Assembly: GCA_002917075.1 (NCBI GenBank)
Contig: NTMA01000052.1
Span: 1 to 64,000, forward strand
From: Hawksworthiomyces lignivorus
Taxonomy: Eukaryota > Ascomycota > Sordariomycetes > Ophiostomatales > Ophiostomataceae
Length of the DNA: 64,000 nucleotides
Direction: 5' to 3'
Shown here piece after piece: positions 1 to 10,771 of this stretch (within the stretch, counting starts at the first letter, position 1; every line of letters begins with the position of its first letter). The notes beneath the pieces are model-generated. The model saw only the letters and a program-made list of their open reading frames with translations. It did no database searches and was not told the DNA's origin. Both the position numbers and the translations under genes were made by a program.

Positions 1-652
1 TAGGCACAGTTATCTCTCCTTTTTCAATTAACAATCTGCTCACCTGAACTCAACAGCCCGGTACGCTTACTAATGGGAATTTCTTATAGGGCTGATCGCC
101 GCAAGACAGCGGAGAATTCCGAAAGCATAATCACCAAATTGGATTCGCCGACCAGAATGCGGGAATCTTTACCTTAAAATTGTTCAGTGGCGTGATAGTT
201 CTCGGCTGACCGAATTCTAAAAGTTGGAACTACCCCTATTGCACAGAATGTATGATTGGAATTGGTTTTTGTGTGGCATATTTCTAATTATACGCATGCC
301 AAAAAAAAAAAAAAATTTCTCTTTCTCTTGGGCTAGACCAGGCCTTTTTCCCAATGTCGGGTGATGTCTGTTAGGCCACTGCACCAGTACAAAAAGGATC
401 AATCTAGTTACAGTACCTTATAACTGAGCAGCCAAACTAAAACATAGGACGTAGTAATTAGTGCCCTCATCGCAAGTCACCTTTCTGTCTGAAGTTTCCC
501 AAAAATTACATAGAGCACTCATCGGCAACAGGCCATCCAAAGAATGCTCAGGCTAATATAGCAAGTAAAGCACGGAGAGCATAAGTAATACGTCGCGTAT
601 TCTAGACCAAAAACGGAGTATACGAGATTTGGAAAGAGAACATGTGCAACTA
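1..652. other. Left-edge non-coding region
   Basis: AT-leaning sequence with short homopolymers, for example an A run near 300-315. Short open frames here have no recognisable domain and no gene-like structure. I see nothing else to report before the inverted-repeat element begins. Confidence 0.4.
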
Positions 653-1209
653 CCCGTGCCACGGCCACTTGATTAGGCCCGCATTAAAAATGAGACCTAC
701 TAGAGTAGGTGCTCATCGCCCAAAAGCGCGAAGCGCGAAATCAAATTCCATGCAAAAAACCCAAAATCGAATTTCAGTTACACACTTTATTTACACAAAA
801 TGAAAATCGTAAAAATATTAAAATAATATTTTTATAATTAAACCAATAATCCAAAACTCCGAGCGTTGATTTGAAATTTCTACAGTCTTTTCCCACGAAA
901 AAAAAAAAAAAATTGACAGTGATTTATTGAACTTTTTTGTTCTCAACGAAAAAAATTTAAAAAAATCTAAGTCAACGCTAGGAACTTGAAAATATAAATC
1001 TAAGTTTATATATATTTTTTTATAATTCAAATCTTTTTCTTTGGTGTAAATAAAACATCGAACAGCAACTCATTTTATTAATGTTTATTAGTAGCTACCA
1101 TAGAAAACACTAACAGCGCTTTTGACTGCTTCGCGCTTTTGGGTGATGAGCACCTACTTTAGTAGGTCTCATTTTTAATGCGGGCCTAATCAAGTCGTCG
1201 TGGCACGAT
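653..1209. mobile_element. MITE-like element with ~80 bp terminal inverted repeats
   Basis: The left arm (about 655-735) and right arm (about 1128-1207) are near-perfect reverse complements, with only a few mismatches. They share the outer CGTGCCACG, a GCCCGCATTAAAAATGAGACC block and an inner CCAAAAGCGCGAAGC block. The interior is about 390 bases of AT-rich sequence with no coding capacity. TA dinucleotides at 651-652 and 1210-1211 could be a target duplication, which would suit a Tc1/mariner-mobilised non-autonomous element, but the exact ends are uncertain by 1-3 bases. The arms are visible directly; the class is inferred. Confidence 0.75.
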
Positions 1210-2439
1210 TAGAGGCTTGCACAACGCAAAATGCTCGACTCCCTCGCTGAAAGCGGACCAAGACGAGTACCCACACTCTAGGAATGTTCCGCTAGCAACA
1301 TTCCCCACAAGAAGAGATTGCCCCAACAAGGACTTGCCTCATCAAAAAGGTATATTCTCATTAGGGATATGTCCTAATACAAAGAAGAAGACAATCCCGA
1401 TAGGGATCTGCCCTATTGAATGGGCTAGCATCAAACCCCGTCTCGATCGGCCAACACTTTATCAAATTTTAGTCCTCCAGCGATGCGGTTCTCACCGATG
1501 GTCAAGTAGCATCTCAAATAGGAATAGCCGCTCAGTGAGGTGGCCGTGAGGTCGCCGCGTTATTCCAGGCGGTGATCATTAGGTACGAAAAGCGATAGTA
1601 AACGGCGAGGATGCGTACGGTCTTTGTAGATCTCGAGTCAATGGCGATATATAGCGGCACACTCGGCGACGACAAACAATACGGCCGCTATCCATTGTGC
1701 AGCAGAGAGGATCTGTAGCTCCAGTCTCGCAAATATAGCACTGGCAGTGGCGAACTTGGGGCTGCAGACCGTTAAAAGAGCGAAGAAACGAGGACTAGGA
1801 GTCATCGTGACCCTGGAAGGGTAACAGCACAAAATTGAGTCCACACTCTACCACATGTTAGAGACGTATTGAAGCAACACATTTGGCTTCTTTTTGTTTT
1901 TACTTGCGACAAAAGCTGCCAGGAGGGTCAAATATCATAAGAACAACTCTTGACGCAACGAATCGGGTAGCTGTCTTATTTTACCTTAGAAATTTTGGCC
2001 TTTCCCAGAAGCGTGGGGCCATTTATGGCCACAGGTGCAAGCAGTCTCCTGCCTGAGGAAATGAGAGGCCGCTTACCGTTGTAGTGTTGCTGTTGGCCTA
2101 GCCGTGTCTTACTGGTGAAAATAGGGCCATGACCTTAAAGCCTAGGCTTGACCCAAATCCCTGTATGCATATTTGATTTTGGTTATGTTGCCCTAAAATA
2201 ATTATAGCCACAATGAAACGGTCGCGTAAAATGCCTTGCTCGCCTTTGTTTAAGCCTCATGTCTATTTTCACAGCCCTCTTCAGCACACGCAACAACGGT
2301 ACCGTGACGAACTAGAAAAGCATCAAAAGCTGAACTCCCAATACTTCGTATGACTACCGTTTATATAAATAACCATCTGAAGCTTCGCTGAAAAGTTGGC
2401 GATATTTCCCTCTGCCGACAGGCTAGAAGCCAGTAAAGA
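1210..2439. other. Non-coding stretch after the MITE
   Basis: No recognisable gene. A 110-codon open frame at 1217-1549 is rich in Cys-Pro and Lys/Ile repeats and looks like chance or a decayed element. The rest shows frequent stops on both strands. Confidence 0.4.
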
Positions 2440-2720
2440 GATGATTTGTTTTCTCTTGGCGGGACGGATATGGGAGTTTAACGCTCCGCCTATATCAGAG
2501 CTTATACGAAATAAGCTTGGATGAGGTACATATTCAATTACCTACTCTTCACATGTTTGGCAGCAAGGACAAACAGTTCAGTCACAGCCGCGACTTGGTT
2601 GGGCTATGTCGCCAAGACGTGTGCACGGTTTTGGAACATGAAGGAACGCACGAGGCTCTACGAAATTGTACAAAGCAGATTTGCGATCTGATCGAAACGG
2701 TGATTTCGCGCAGTGTGGGG
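2440..2720 (+). pseudogene. C-terminal relic of FSH1-type serine hydrolase
   Basis: From about 2517 the frame reads LPTLHMFGSKD, then an LVGLCR stretch, then VLEHEGTHEALRN. This matches the last part of the FSH1 (DUF341) alpha/beta hydrolase fold: the 'P-[ST]-L-H-x-x-G-x-x-D' strand with the catalytic Asp, then 'xxHxGxHxxP' with the catalytic His. Just upstream (about 2441-2515) a different frame reads as a plausible continuation, so a frameshift separates the two. The nucleophile-containing N-terminal two thirds is absent. FSH hydrolases often act as release enzymes beside polyketide synthases. Only a fragment remains and it is probably dead. Confidence 0.6.
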
Positions 2721-3149
2721 TGTAAGCGACTAAGCAGGCATGACGGGTAAGCGTAAGCATGTAAGCAATGTAAGCAGTGTAATCTGGATAAGCATAAGCA
2801 ATTTTGTGAGTACGGGGAAGCAAGTACAGCAAGTTTGTCTCCCGCCGAACTAACATCCAGTTCTGGAAAATAAACACAGGGACCTGTGAACAACCCAGCT
2901 GTCCCCTGCTTTCAATTATTCGGCATTTAGCAAGGTAAAAACTGCTTCCAACCACCTGCTTTTTGATTCGTGGGTTCGAGGTGTATTTACGAAATCATAT
3001 ATGATGGAATGAGAGCTGTAAATCAGGGGGCTATAGGGATCCTTTAGTGGTGTTAGATTGGTGGCAATAAATATCCTCATTTTATTTATTTACGTGTTAT
3101 TGCACATCGTAAACTAACAGCCACTTGGGCTTCCCTTCATCTAGGGGTA

Positions 3150-3344
3150 CGTTTGCATGCAATACGGCCCTTCCTCTCACCGTACATTGACTGGAAGACA
3201 CAATTCTACAGTACAAATTACCCACGGTTGCTCTCAATCAAGCACAAGTATAACCCGTATAACGTATTCTGGGCAGTTACAGCCGTTGGTTCCGATGCCT
3301 TGGTGGTAGCGGGTGATGGGCGTTTGTGTCAGGCTGGATATTGA
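3150..3344 (+). pseudogene. C-terminal BBE-domain relic of an FAD-linked oxidase
   Basis: The 63-residue open frame contains NYPRLLSIKHKYNPYNVF followed by TAVGSDALVVAGDGRLC. This is the signature end of berberine-bridge-type (BBE, PF08031) FAD-linked oxidases of the fungal isoamyl-alcohol-oxidase type: '[NY]YxRLLxIKxKYDPxxxF' then 'GSDxWxxxxDGRLC'. No FAD-binding domain lies upstream, so it is a truncated remnant. Together with the FSH relic about 450 bases away it suggests that a biosynthetic region once lay here or was partly copied here. Confidence 0.7.
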
Positions 3345-3550
3345 ACATAGTCTTTGGCCCCCTAGAATACGCTTACCAAGGCTCATCATCCTCTTTTGAT
3401 TATGCAGGCTTTCTCAATTTCTGTTATTTTTGAATACTAAAATACCCTCTATGGTCTTTTGTCCAGTTACGAGCATATCTTGCATCAGGTAGACACGACA
3501 TACAAAAAACTTCGGCATCTCAAGAACGTCATGTAAAATGCTATGTAGTC

Positions 3551-4438
3551 TTAGAAACTCATTTCTGTTCCATCATATGACAAAAGCTTGCCTGATTTCT
3601 CTTCGCGGGTACCGCCGTCAATCTGAACATATTAGATAATGACGGAGTCTCGGAGCACACCAGGATATAACTTACGTGGCGGGCAATTCCCTCAACGCTG
3701 TCCTTCACAGAAACAAAGGCTTCTTTGAAACCAAAATGTCGGGCCCCTTCATTTCCCATGTCTGTTTGAGCAAACCCGGGGTCGACGACGAAGGCCACGA
3801 GCCATTCGTTCTCGAAGTGAATTCGACGGACAAGGTAGTTCACCGCGCTCTTGGTGGAACCGTAGCCACCGAGCAAGTATGGCGTATTGGCCTCCAGATT
3901 CTGAATGCTGGAAGCAGCACTTGAAACACCGATGAACTGGGGGCTCTTGCCTGTTGTCCCGCTCTCTGCTGAAGCCTTTTTCAGAAGTGGGTATACGGCC
4001 TGGAACAATTTGACGACTGAAAATGTGTTTGATTCATACTGCCGACGCAGTTCGTCCAAGTTTATGTCTTCGATTCTGCTATGAACCGGTGCTCGTGCTG
4101 CATTAGCGATGACAATGTCCAGATGGTCGACGCCCATGTCCTGGATGACCCGGACGGCCTCGGCAGCATCGGTATCCGATGTATTTTCAATGTGGACCAG
4201 TTGGACGGACGATCCAGTAGCCGCTGGGTAAGCTAAGAGTGACTTCGATGTCGGCGAGGACACATCTCGTACCCCAGCAAATAGCATGTGGTTGTGTCGG
4301 GAAAGGAAGACTTCTGCCAAGCCACGGCCAATGCCTGATTTCAAGATTAATCACAAATCACCCATACACCGTCAGGATGGAATAAGATGGTGCTGTTCTA
4401 CCTCGATTGGCTCCAGTAATAAGCACAGTAGTGGCCAT
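3551..4438 (-). CDS. Short-chain dehydrogenase/reductase, three exons
   Basis: Classical NAD(P)-dependent SDR, about 255 residues once spliced. Exons: 4402-4438, 3676-4334 and 3551-3622 (introns of 67 and 53 bases, GT...AG). Exon 1 codes MATTVLITGANRG, and joining exon 2 completes the cofactor motif TGANRGIGRG. The active-site Y-x3-K is YGSTK, preceded by a VSSAAS segment carrying the catalytic Ser. The 'VDPGFAQTDMGNEGA' loop is typical of fungal SDRs of this group. The third exon replaces a poor read-through with a family-like ending (IDGGTREEKSGK). Start chosen at 4438 because it supplies the Rossmann motif. A related SDR lies immediately upstream in tandem. Substrate unknown. Confidence 0.85.
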
Positions 4439-4886
4439 GATATCAAGCTATTTGATTCACAGGTAGGATTGTTATGTGAGAGGGTTGATATTGTATTTCA
4501 TTGATCTCATGAAGAGCGTGGGCCAGAACTACTTGGTCGGATAGAGGACGTGGAATTAATAACACCTTTCTTTTGAGACGCACAAGCCTATGAAGCTTTA
4601 TCATATAATGCTTTGAAATCAGAATTGTGTCCATACTTGCTTTCGTAGCCTTCGGGCACAACCACGGAGGTTAGTTGTACGGAGCACACTACGGGTACCG
4701 TTTTCATCCTTTAGGCTTTCTCCGTGTAGCTGAACGGCATTCATTTTTTTTTTTTAATGCGGTGGTAATATTACACCTTACAAAAATTTTATGAGCTTCT
4801 TTCTGTATATTTATATTTATTTATTTTCTACCTGGTTCTTTTAACCAGATGACGGGATATGCTCCATTTATGGCTCTGATACTCCC

Positions 4887-5868
4887 TCACCAAGGATGAA
4901 TCTTATCGATGGTCTCATTGAAGAATTTCTCTGAGTGGTCTTTCTTTGTAGCATGGTCAATCTATGGGATAGTTGTAAGTAGGTTCCTTTTTTCCAACAG
5001 CAAGCGGCCGAATATATAAGATGAGAAAATCCAAAGAAACCAATGGGCACAAGCAGAAATCTTACAATGTATGCAGTATTCTTGCTGCTATCTTCGAGCG
5101 TAAGAGGGGCCTTTTCCAGACCAAAAGCACGCGCTCCCTCGTTTCCCATGTCTGTTTGGACGAGGCTATTGATTTGTCAGTTTCTTTTACAAGAAAAACA
5201 CAGGGTGAATTCTAAGTATATTTTCACCCACCCAGGGTGAATACAGAGAGTGATCAACCAGTCATTCTCCATGCCCATCTTGACGACAAGGATATTGGCC
5301 AACGCCTTGGACCCTGCATAGCTGGCATTGGGGTAGGGATATTTGGGCATGTCATTCAGACTGCCACCAGCAGCGCTGATAAAGGCAAATTTAGCAGGTG
5401 GTGTCGCTTTCTTCAGAAGTGGCAGCGTGGCCTTGTACAAGAGCATAACGGAAAGGGTGTTGATCATGAGCATTTCCTCAAGCTCCTCGAGGGGCATATC
5501 CTCGATCGTGTTAAGTTTGGCAACCCCAGCACTAGAGATCACAACATCGATATGATCAATACCATATTTGCTTTGAAGCTCTTTCACGGCATCGTAGGGG
5601 TCTGTCTTGGAGGACGAGTCAATCTTGGTGAGAATCACACAAGTGCCATCGCCATGCGATTGTCTAAGAAGACCCTGGGCGGCCTGGACATTGCGCACTG
5701 CGGCAATAATGGTGTTTCCGGGCTGAGCGACATAGTGGTCCAGCATGCCACGGCCAATACCTATAGAATTGTGTTATTAGCAAGGTCTGGTATCATCAGG
5801 AAATCAGTGGCAAAAATATGGCCAAATATACCGCGGTTAGCACCAGTGATGAGATATGTTTTCCCCAT
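4887..5868 (-). CDS. Short-chain dehydrogenase/reductase, four exons
   Basis: Second SDR of the same subfamily, about 246 residues. Exons: 5832-5868, 5232-5760, 5066-5165 and 4887-4961. Exon 1 encodes MGKTYLITGANRG and exon 2 continues IGRGM, giving TGANRGIGRG. The catalytic pair is in SYAGSK, with the Ser in FISAAGGS. Splicing exon 2 to exon 3 at CCTGG|GTGGGT and CAATAG restores the family loop HPGLVQTDMG, which supports that junction. The last exon ends KIHPW. The first intron interrupts the same Gly codon as in the neighbouring SDR and exon 1 is 37 bases in both, so these are tandem duplicates. Cofactor use is expected from the motif; substrate unknown. Confidence 0.85.
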
Positions 5869-6998
5869 GATTGCTGTTTGCTGCGTCAGATTTTCTTGCT
5901 TGCTGAAAAAAGGGCCAAGTGCAGAGTTGCTCTTGTGAATTCGAGTAAAGGTTCAATGGCTGTCAAGAAGCAAATAATAGACATGACGTTAAGTAAGCCA
6001 ATGGTGGTAACACGAGGCTGTTAACACTGTAAGCCAGCTGGCATGTTTTTGCTTACCCTTTGCAGCCCTCATTGGCTGCCGTTCAGTAATTCATCATGCA
6101 AGGTAAGCATGTGGGACCTGTAACGGAGCTGTAATCCGTCGACGTTGCCAACGCCCTTTAAGTTCAAACGGAACCGTTTCCCACTGCGTAGCGACAAAGA
6201 GCTGGTGTTTATTAGTACCCAGTAGTATTAGCCGCCAATGTGCTGTCTCAGTCCCTCCGAATCTCTTGGTCATTCGCTGGGGACATACTATTTTGGCTGC
6301 TGTTGGCTCCATTTTGCTGTATGGTTTTATGCTTTGTATCTACTGAAAAATATTGCAGGACTGTGGCTTGCAGCAGCGACCCAGTGGGTAGAAACTCACT
6401 ATGAATGCTTCAAGCCTCTTGGTGGGCAGTTTATGTGGGAGTATCAAAAACGACACGAGAAATAATATGGTAAGTGTGAAAAAGTGGGCTGCAGATCCGA
6501 AAAGAAAAATGCGCCACATTCTATCAATTACGACCGAAATTAAACCAACATCAAATGTCCCGTTGTCCGTATTGCCCCCAATAAGGTCCATATCCGGGAC
6601 CCTACTTTCTACGATACATTGTACTCGCAATCTCGCCAGTCCAACAAGTTGAAGCGTCTTGATCATCGCTTCAACAACGAAACATCAGAGAAAACGAGAC
6701 CGGAAGTGAATTATTATCTACCATTACCTCCTTCTTGGCCGCGTTTTGTTCTTTTTAGCGCGTTATGAGTCTCATTACCCCAGATAATAAATTCATAGAG
6801 TGTATGGTCACAGATGCAATCAACGTCCCATGACGCAGTTCAAGGTGTTTATCTTGTTTTCAGAAAGACCCGAGCAAAATCATTCTGATCTCTAACGAAA
6901 ATCAACTCACATTGGGGGAAATAAACATGAAAACCATACACGCATAATGACAACCTTGTCAACCTGACGCCCTATGCCATGAGTCCCACTTGAATTAT
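5869..6998. other. Intergenic region
   Basis: About 1.1 kb with no recognisable gene. A minus-strand open frame at 6340-6666 contains a hydrophobic stretch but has no known domain and no convincing start. It could be a small membrane protein but is more likely chance. Confidence 0.35.
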
Positions 6999-8452
6999 TT
7001 ATGCCGTGGTGTCATTTCTACGGGCCTTTTCGATGGCAGTTGCACACTCGCCGGTGCCCCTGGCCTTGATCGTTAGGTCCCCGCCGTGTCGTATGAGTGC
7101 CCCGAGAATCCCCACAGACCCAGACCAGACCGCTAAATGAACTGGCGTCCATCCCCATATGTTCACGGCATTCGGGTTGGCGCCGTCCTTTAGTAGCGCA
7201 ACCGCCGTCTCCAGTTGTTGGTGGAGCGTGGCGCGGTGGAGCGCCGTATTCTTCTCGCTGTCGAGCTCGTCGACAGCCGCGCCCAGCGTCAGTAACATGC
7301 TCAGTATGGCCTGGTGCCCCCGCTCGGCCGCAATGTGCAGAGCTGTCTGGAAAGTCTCGTTAGGTTCCCGAGTGTCGTCGCCGAGCTCAATGTGGGGCAT
7401 GACGTGCCCGATTGTTCGTGATACCGACGAGGATCTGGTGTGTTGTTGTTGAGCTGTAGAAGAAAAGATGCCGTTACAGGAAGAGGCGGTGGAGGATGAG
7501 GAAGAAACCGAGTTCCGTCCCCCATTGGCAGCTCTGGCTCTAGCTGTGTGAGGGGTGGATTTGTGTGGTAGGGCTGGCGGCTGCTGTTGTGGCTGCGACT
7601 GTGATTGAGATTGGGAGTGGGAATGCGACTGCAGCTGCATCAGGCTGTTGTATGGCGTGTTTGCCAAGGAAGGCGACGAGAAGTCGCCTAAGGCGGCCAT
7701 TGGCGACCTAATCAAGTTGGCTGGTTAGAATCATGACCGGCAAGAGCGGCTTCATCCTGGCCCCCTAGCCCCCACACTTAAAAGGCTCCTACGTACTGTG
7801 ATAGTAGGTCAAGGAAGCTTTGATCATGTAGGTCACTCGAGGCCAAGGCCTCAGAGCCCAGAAATGGCAGGCTCTTCATGCCTAACGAGTTATTCATAGT
7901 GGGTAGAATTGAAGGCGGAGCTGCGGATGAGGCAAGTTGCTCATCATCTACCGCCACACGCACCTCCTCTCCCCACGGACCATCTGTCCGTGTAGCAAGC
8001 ATCTCATCCGGTGTAGTCAGTCCTGTCTGGGCGGTTGCATCCTCGCGCGGCCGCGTTGTTGCAGCTGCAGCTGCAGCTGTAACACGCTCTGCATTTGCTG
8101 TGTCGGCCATTGCATCCGTAGCCGTTATCGTGCCCACTGTCGCACCAGTTGTCCTATTGGTCGCGTAGGGATGGTTTTTGGCCGCATTGGCGGACGCTCG
8201 TTTGCCTGTTTTCCTCTATTCAGCACGCCGGGAACATCAACGAATAGGTCTCTTAGCTTGTAATCTTTCTCAAGCAAGTTTGTGTTTTACATTGAATCCG
8301 GCCCCGACAAAATCGTAGAGCTGTCTACAGCGAGAGAACAATAGAGCAAGGGGGAAAAAAAAAAACAAGGAAATAAAATAGGTAGACTCACTGCGAAAGC
8401 GTCTCTGCGCAATCCGATTCTGAGTTCTTCGTCGCTCAACCCCGTCCATCAT
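6999..8452 (-). CDS. bZIP-type basic region plus ankyrin repeats regulator (ToxE-like architecture)
   Basis: The proposed model joins 8392-8452, 7797-8205 and 6999-7707, about 392 residues. Exon 1 carries ERRRTQNRIAQRRFR, the bZIP basic region with N-x7-R (NRIAQRRFR). The middle is Ala/Thr-rich and Gln/Ser-rich (a QSQSQ run). The C-terminus has three to four ankyrin repeats (TALHIAAERGH, TALHRATLHQQ, TPVHLAVWSGS). No heptad leucine zipper follows the basic region. This basic-region-plus-ankyrin, zipperless layout is that of ToxE/Aps2-type pathway regulators of fungal metabolite clusters. The second junction (CTATCACA|GTACGT to TTAG|GTCGCC) is secure. The 8206-8391 intron and the true start are less certain: an alternative acceptor near 8216 gives a different short frame. 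Confidence 0.7.
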
Positions 8453-9247
8453 TAACGATAATACAAAGTTCCCCAAGAGATACTTAGAAATCAACGTCTT
8501 TGGGGGGGGGGATGGGGGGGTGACGAAGGCCCCTAATTTAGGACAAGGCCTGGGCCTCAGATAAAAACGCATGTGGCTTTTTAGGTAAGCAACCCACAGA
8601 TTACAATCTTCGAAGTGGTACACATACTAGTGTGGCGCAGGTAGAGCCCACCCTGTGTAGAGGTGATAAGATTCGTGTTTTATAATAGGAAATTCTGCGA
8701 TTAGAGTTAGAGTCAGATTACATCCAGCAATTTAAGGCAATGCAATGATTCGTTTCCAATAGCGGGCAGTTATCAATATCTTTACATCTTACAGCGCAAA
8801 TATTCCCTCGGGTGACATTTAAACTGACATGACATCTTAACTGGCGGCACATGAGGTAAACTGCTGTTTTTTTTTTTGTGTGTGTGTGTGTGTAGGTTTT
8901 TTTTTGTTTTTTTTTTTTTTTAAAGATTCTATGGCTAGTTTAACACATAGGATGGAACGTATGATGGGTAAGTTTTTATGCCAGCTTCATCTCTTGTCTA
9001 CATCGCTGGATAATGGATTATGAGACGGGGCGGATCACCAACGTAGATATTTTACGGCTTTTGAATATGTACAGTAGGTTCCACCGGCAATGTGATTAGC
9101 CGGTTTCTTGGACGCTAACGAGACATTCTACCTCCATGTGGAGAAACAAGTGAATTTTGTTTGTGCTTGCTCTTTGTAGCTATATTTAATTCCCGGTCCA
9201 GACAACTCATTTTGAGATATGCAACTGATCGACTACGCATCGGCACC
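8453..9247. promoter_or_regulatory. Divergent intergenic region with T/GT microsatellite
   Basis: About 0.8 kb between the divergent bZIP-ankyrin gene and the quinate/shikimate dehydrogenase, so it should hold both promoters. It contains a G-run near 8502-8521 and a T11-(GT)n-T-rich microsatellite at about 8864-8922. No specific operator is identifiable. Confidence 0.45.
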
Positions 9248-10219
9248 ATGGAGAACTCCATTCTCGTCGAGTCTTTCAAATACGGCTCCTCCTTTGTAAC
9301 GGACGAGGATCGGAAGCAACCTCGCCGCACATTTCTCTTCGGCTATCCCATATCTCACTCCCTTGCGCCGTTGCTACACAAGACGCTTTTTGAAAGCGCA
9401 TCGCTGCAATGGACGTTCGAGCTTCACGAAACACAGAATGCGACCGAGTTTTTGCCGGCGCTCAGGGGGCAAGATATTATCGGCGCCGCCGTTACGATGC
9501 CGTACAAGGTCACAAAGATGTCTGAGGTGGACAAGGTGACGGAAGAAGGTCGCATGATCGGCGCCATTAACACGGTGTTCGTGCGGAGGGCGGCAGACGG
9601 CCGCACGCGCTACATTGGCACCAACACAGACTGCATCGGCGTGCGCGAAGCGTTCCTGCAGAACTACCCAGATATTCTGACGACAGCCCAGGGTCGGCCG
9701 GCGATGGTCGTCGGCGGCGGCGGTGCGTGTCGCGCGGCTATCTACGCGCTCTGGAAGTGGTTAGGGGCTAGCAAAGTGTACGCTGTCAACAGGCTGGAGA
9801 GCGAAGTGACGGCGATCGTGGACTGGTTCCGGGATGTGGGCTGTCCAGTGGAGATTGAATTTCTGCCGTCGGTCGAAGCGGCGAAGAAGGCAGCGACCCC
9901 AGCCCTTGTGGTTGGCACGGTGCCTGATTTTCCACCAAAGGAGCCCGGCGAAATTATCGCCCGCGAAATTGTCCACGAGTTCTTGGCGCGGCCGAACAAG
10001 GGCCACATCTTGGAAATGTGCTACCACCCAAACCCACAGACAGTATTCTACAAACTTAGTGTGGAAGCAGGCTGGCATGTGCTGTACGGCACCGAATCGA
10101 TGGTTTGGCAAGGTGTAGCGCAGCAGATTCTGTGGTCGGAGCTGCCCCAGGATCACTTCAAGCTAGACGCAGCCACCCGTGTTATCGGCGAGGCGGTGCG
10201 AAACGCTTCCGGTCATTAA
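9248..10219 (+). CDS. Quinate/shikimate dehydrogenase family protein
   Basis: Single-exon 323-residue enzyme of the shikimate dehydrogenase superfamily (AroE/QutB/Qa-3). It would interconvert shikimate with 3-dehydroshikimate or quinate with 3-dehydroquinate using a nicotinamide cofactor. Visible residues: the substrate-binding SxS (SHS, about residues 36-38), the catalytic Lys in MPYK (about 87), the Asp in NTDCIG (about 128), and a glycine-rich cofactor loop VVGGGGACRAA. Start at 9248 (CACCATGG context) is preferred over an upstream in-frame ATG because homologous sequence begins only after it. It is a free-standing enzyme rather than an AROM domain, and the adjacent dehydroquinases favour a quinate-type role. 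Quinate versus shikimate specificity cannot be read from the sequence. Confidence 0.85.
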   Translation: MENSILVESFKYGSSFVTDEDRKQPRRTFLFGYPISHSLAPLLHKTLFESASLQWTFELHETQNATEFLPALRGQDIIGAAVTMPYKVTKMSEVDKVTEEGRMIGAINTVFVRRAADGRTRYIGTNTDCIGVREAFLQNYPDILTTAQGRPAMVVGGGGACRAAIYALWKWLGASKVYAVNRLESEVTAIVDWFRDVGCPVEIEFLPSVEAAKKAATPALVVGTVPDFPPKEPGEIIAREIVHEFLARPNKGHILEMCYHPNPQTVFYKLSVEAGWHVLYGTESMVWQGVAQQILWSELPQDHFKLDAATRVIGEAVRNASGH

Positions 10220-10771
10220 TAAACTATATCACATAGACTTACGCAGATTAAAACACTATCCAATGATTTGACTGGTTATGGTGCACGGAAAAAGTGTCTT
10301 GACGGGGATTTTCTCCAAATTTTCCTTGTTATACAACGAGCTGCTCTTTGTTGCTGGTCAAGATTTTCCCACGCCGTAATATCTATTCAGAAACTAAAGT
10401 TCTTGGTATAAATGAATAATACATATACGAAACGTGTTAGTGATGCCGTAATGAAAGTCAAAATTTCAACTTGAGTGCCCTGCGTGAGTTCTTCGAAGAG
10501 TATGGTGTGTAGCGTGCTGACACTGGGAAATAATAATCCCCTAGGACACATGTCACAGTACTAACTCAACAAGGCATTTACTTAACTCCACACGGCTTTG
10601 ACTTCTGCCGCCAAAAAAAATTGCCTTCCACCTAAAAATCCCGCGTGGGGAATCCAAGGGCTATGACTTCTAAGAACATAAATGCAACGAAGCACATTAT
10701 TTTTCTTAAACGCCACAGCCCATATGTCGCAGTATCCTGCAGCCAATCTTCACCATCTCTCGTCCGCCAAA
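10220..10771. promoter_or_regulatory. Intergenic region upstream of the type II dehydroquinase
   Basis: About 550 bases of AT-leaning sequence expected to hold the dehydrogenase terminator and the dehydroquinase promoter. No distinct motif recognised. Confidence 0.4.

Noticed and set aside
217..1030. Open frames of 60-70 codons on the minus strand
   Set aside because: AT-rich, Phe/Lys homopolymer-driven translations, the second inside the MITE-like core; no domain.
1217..1549. 110-codon frame
   Set aside because: Low-complexity Cys/Pro/Lys text without homology or splice context; not gene-like.
6340..6666. Minus-strand frame with a hydrophobic segment
   Set aside because: One membrane-like stretch is not enough; no domain, no conserved start, and overlapping frames are open too.
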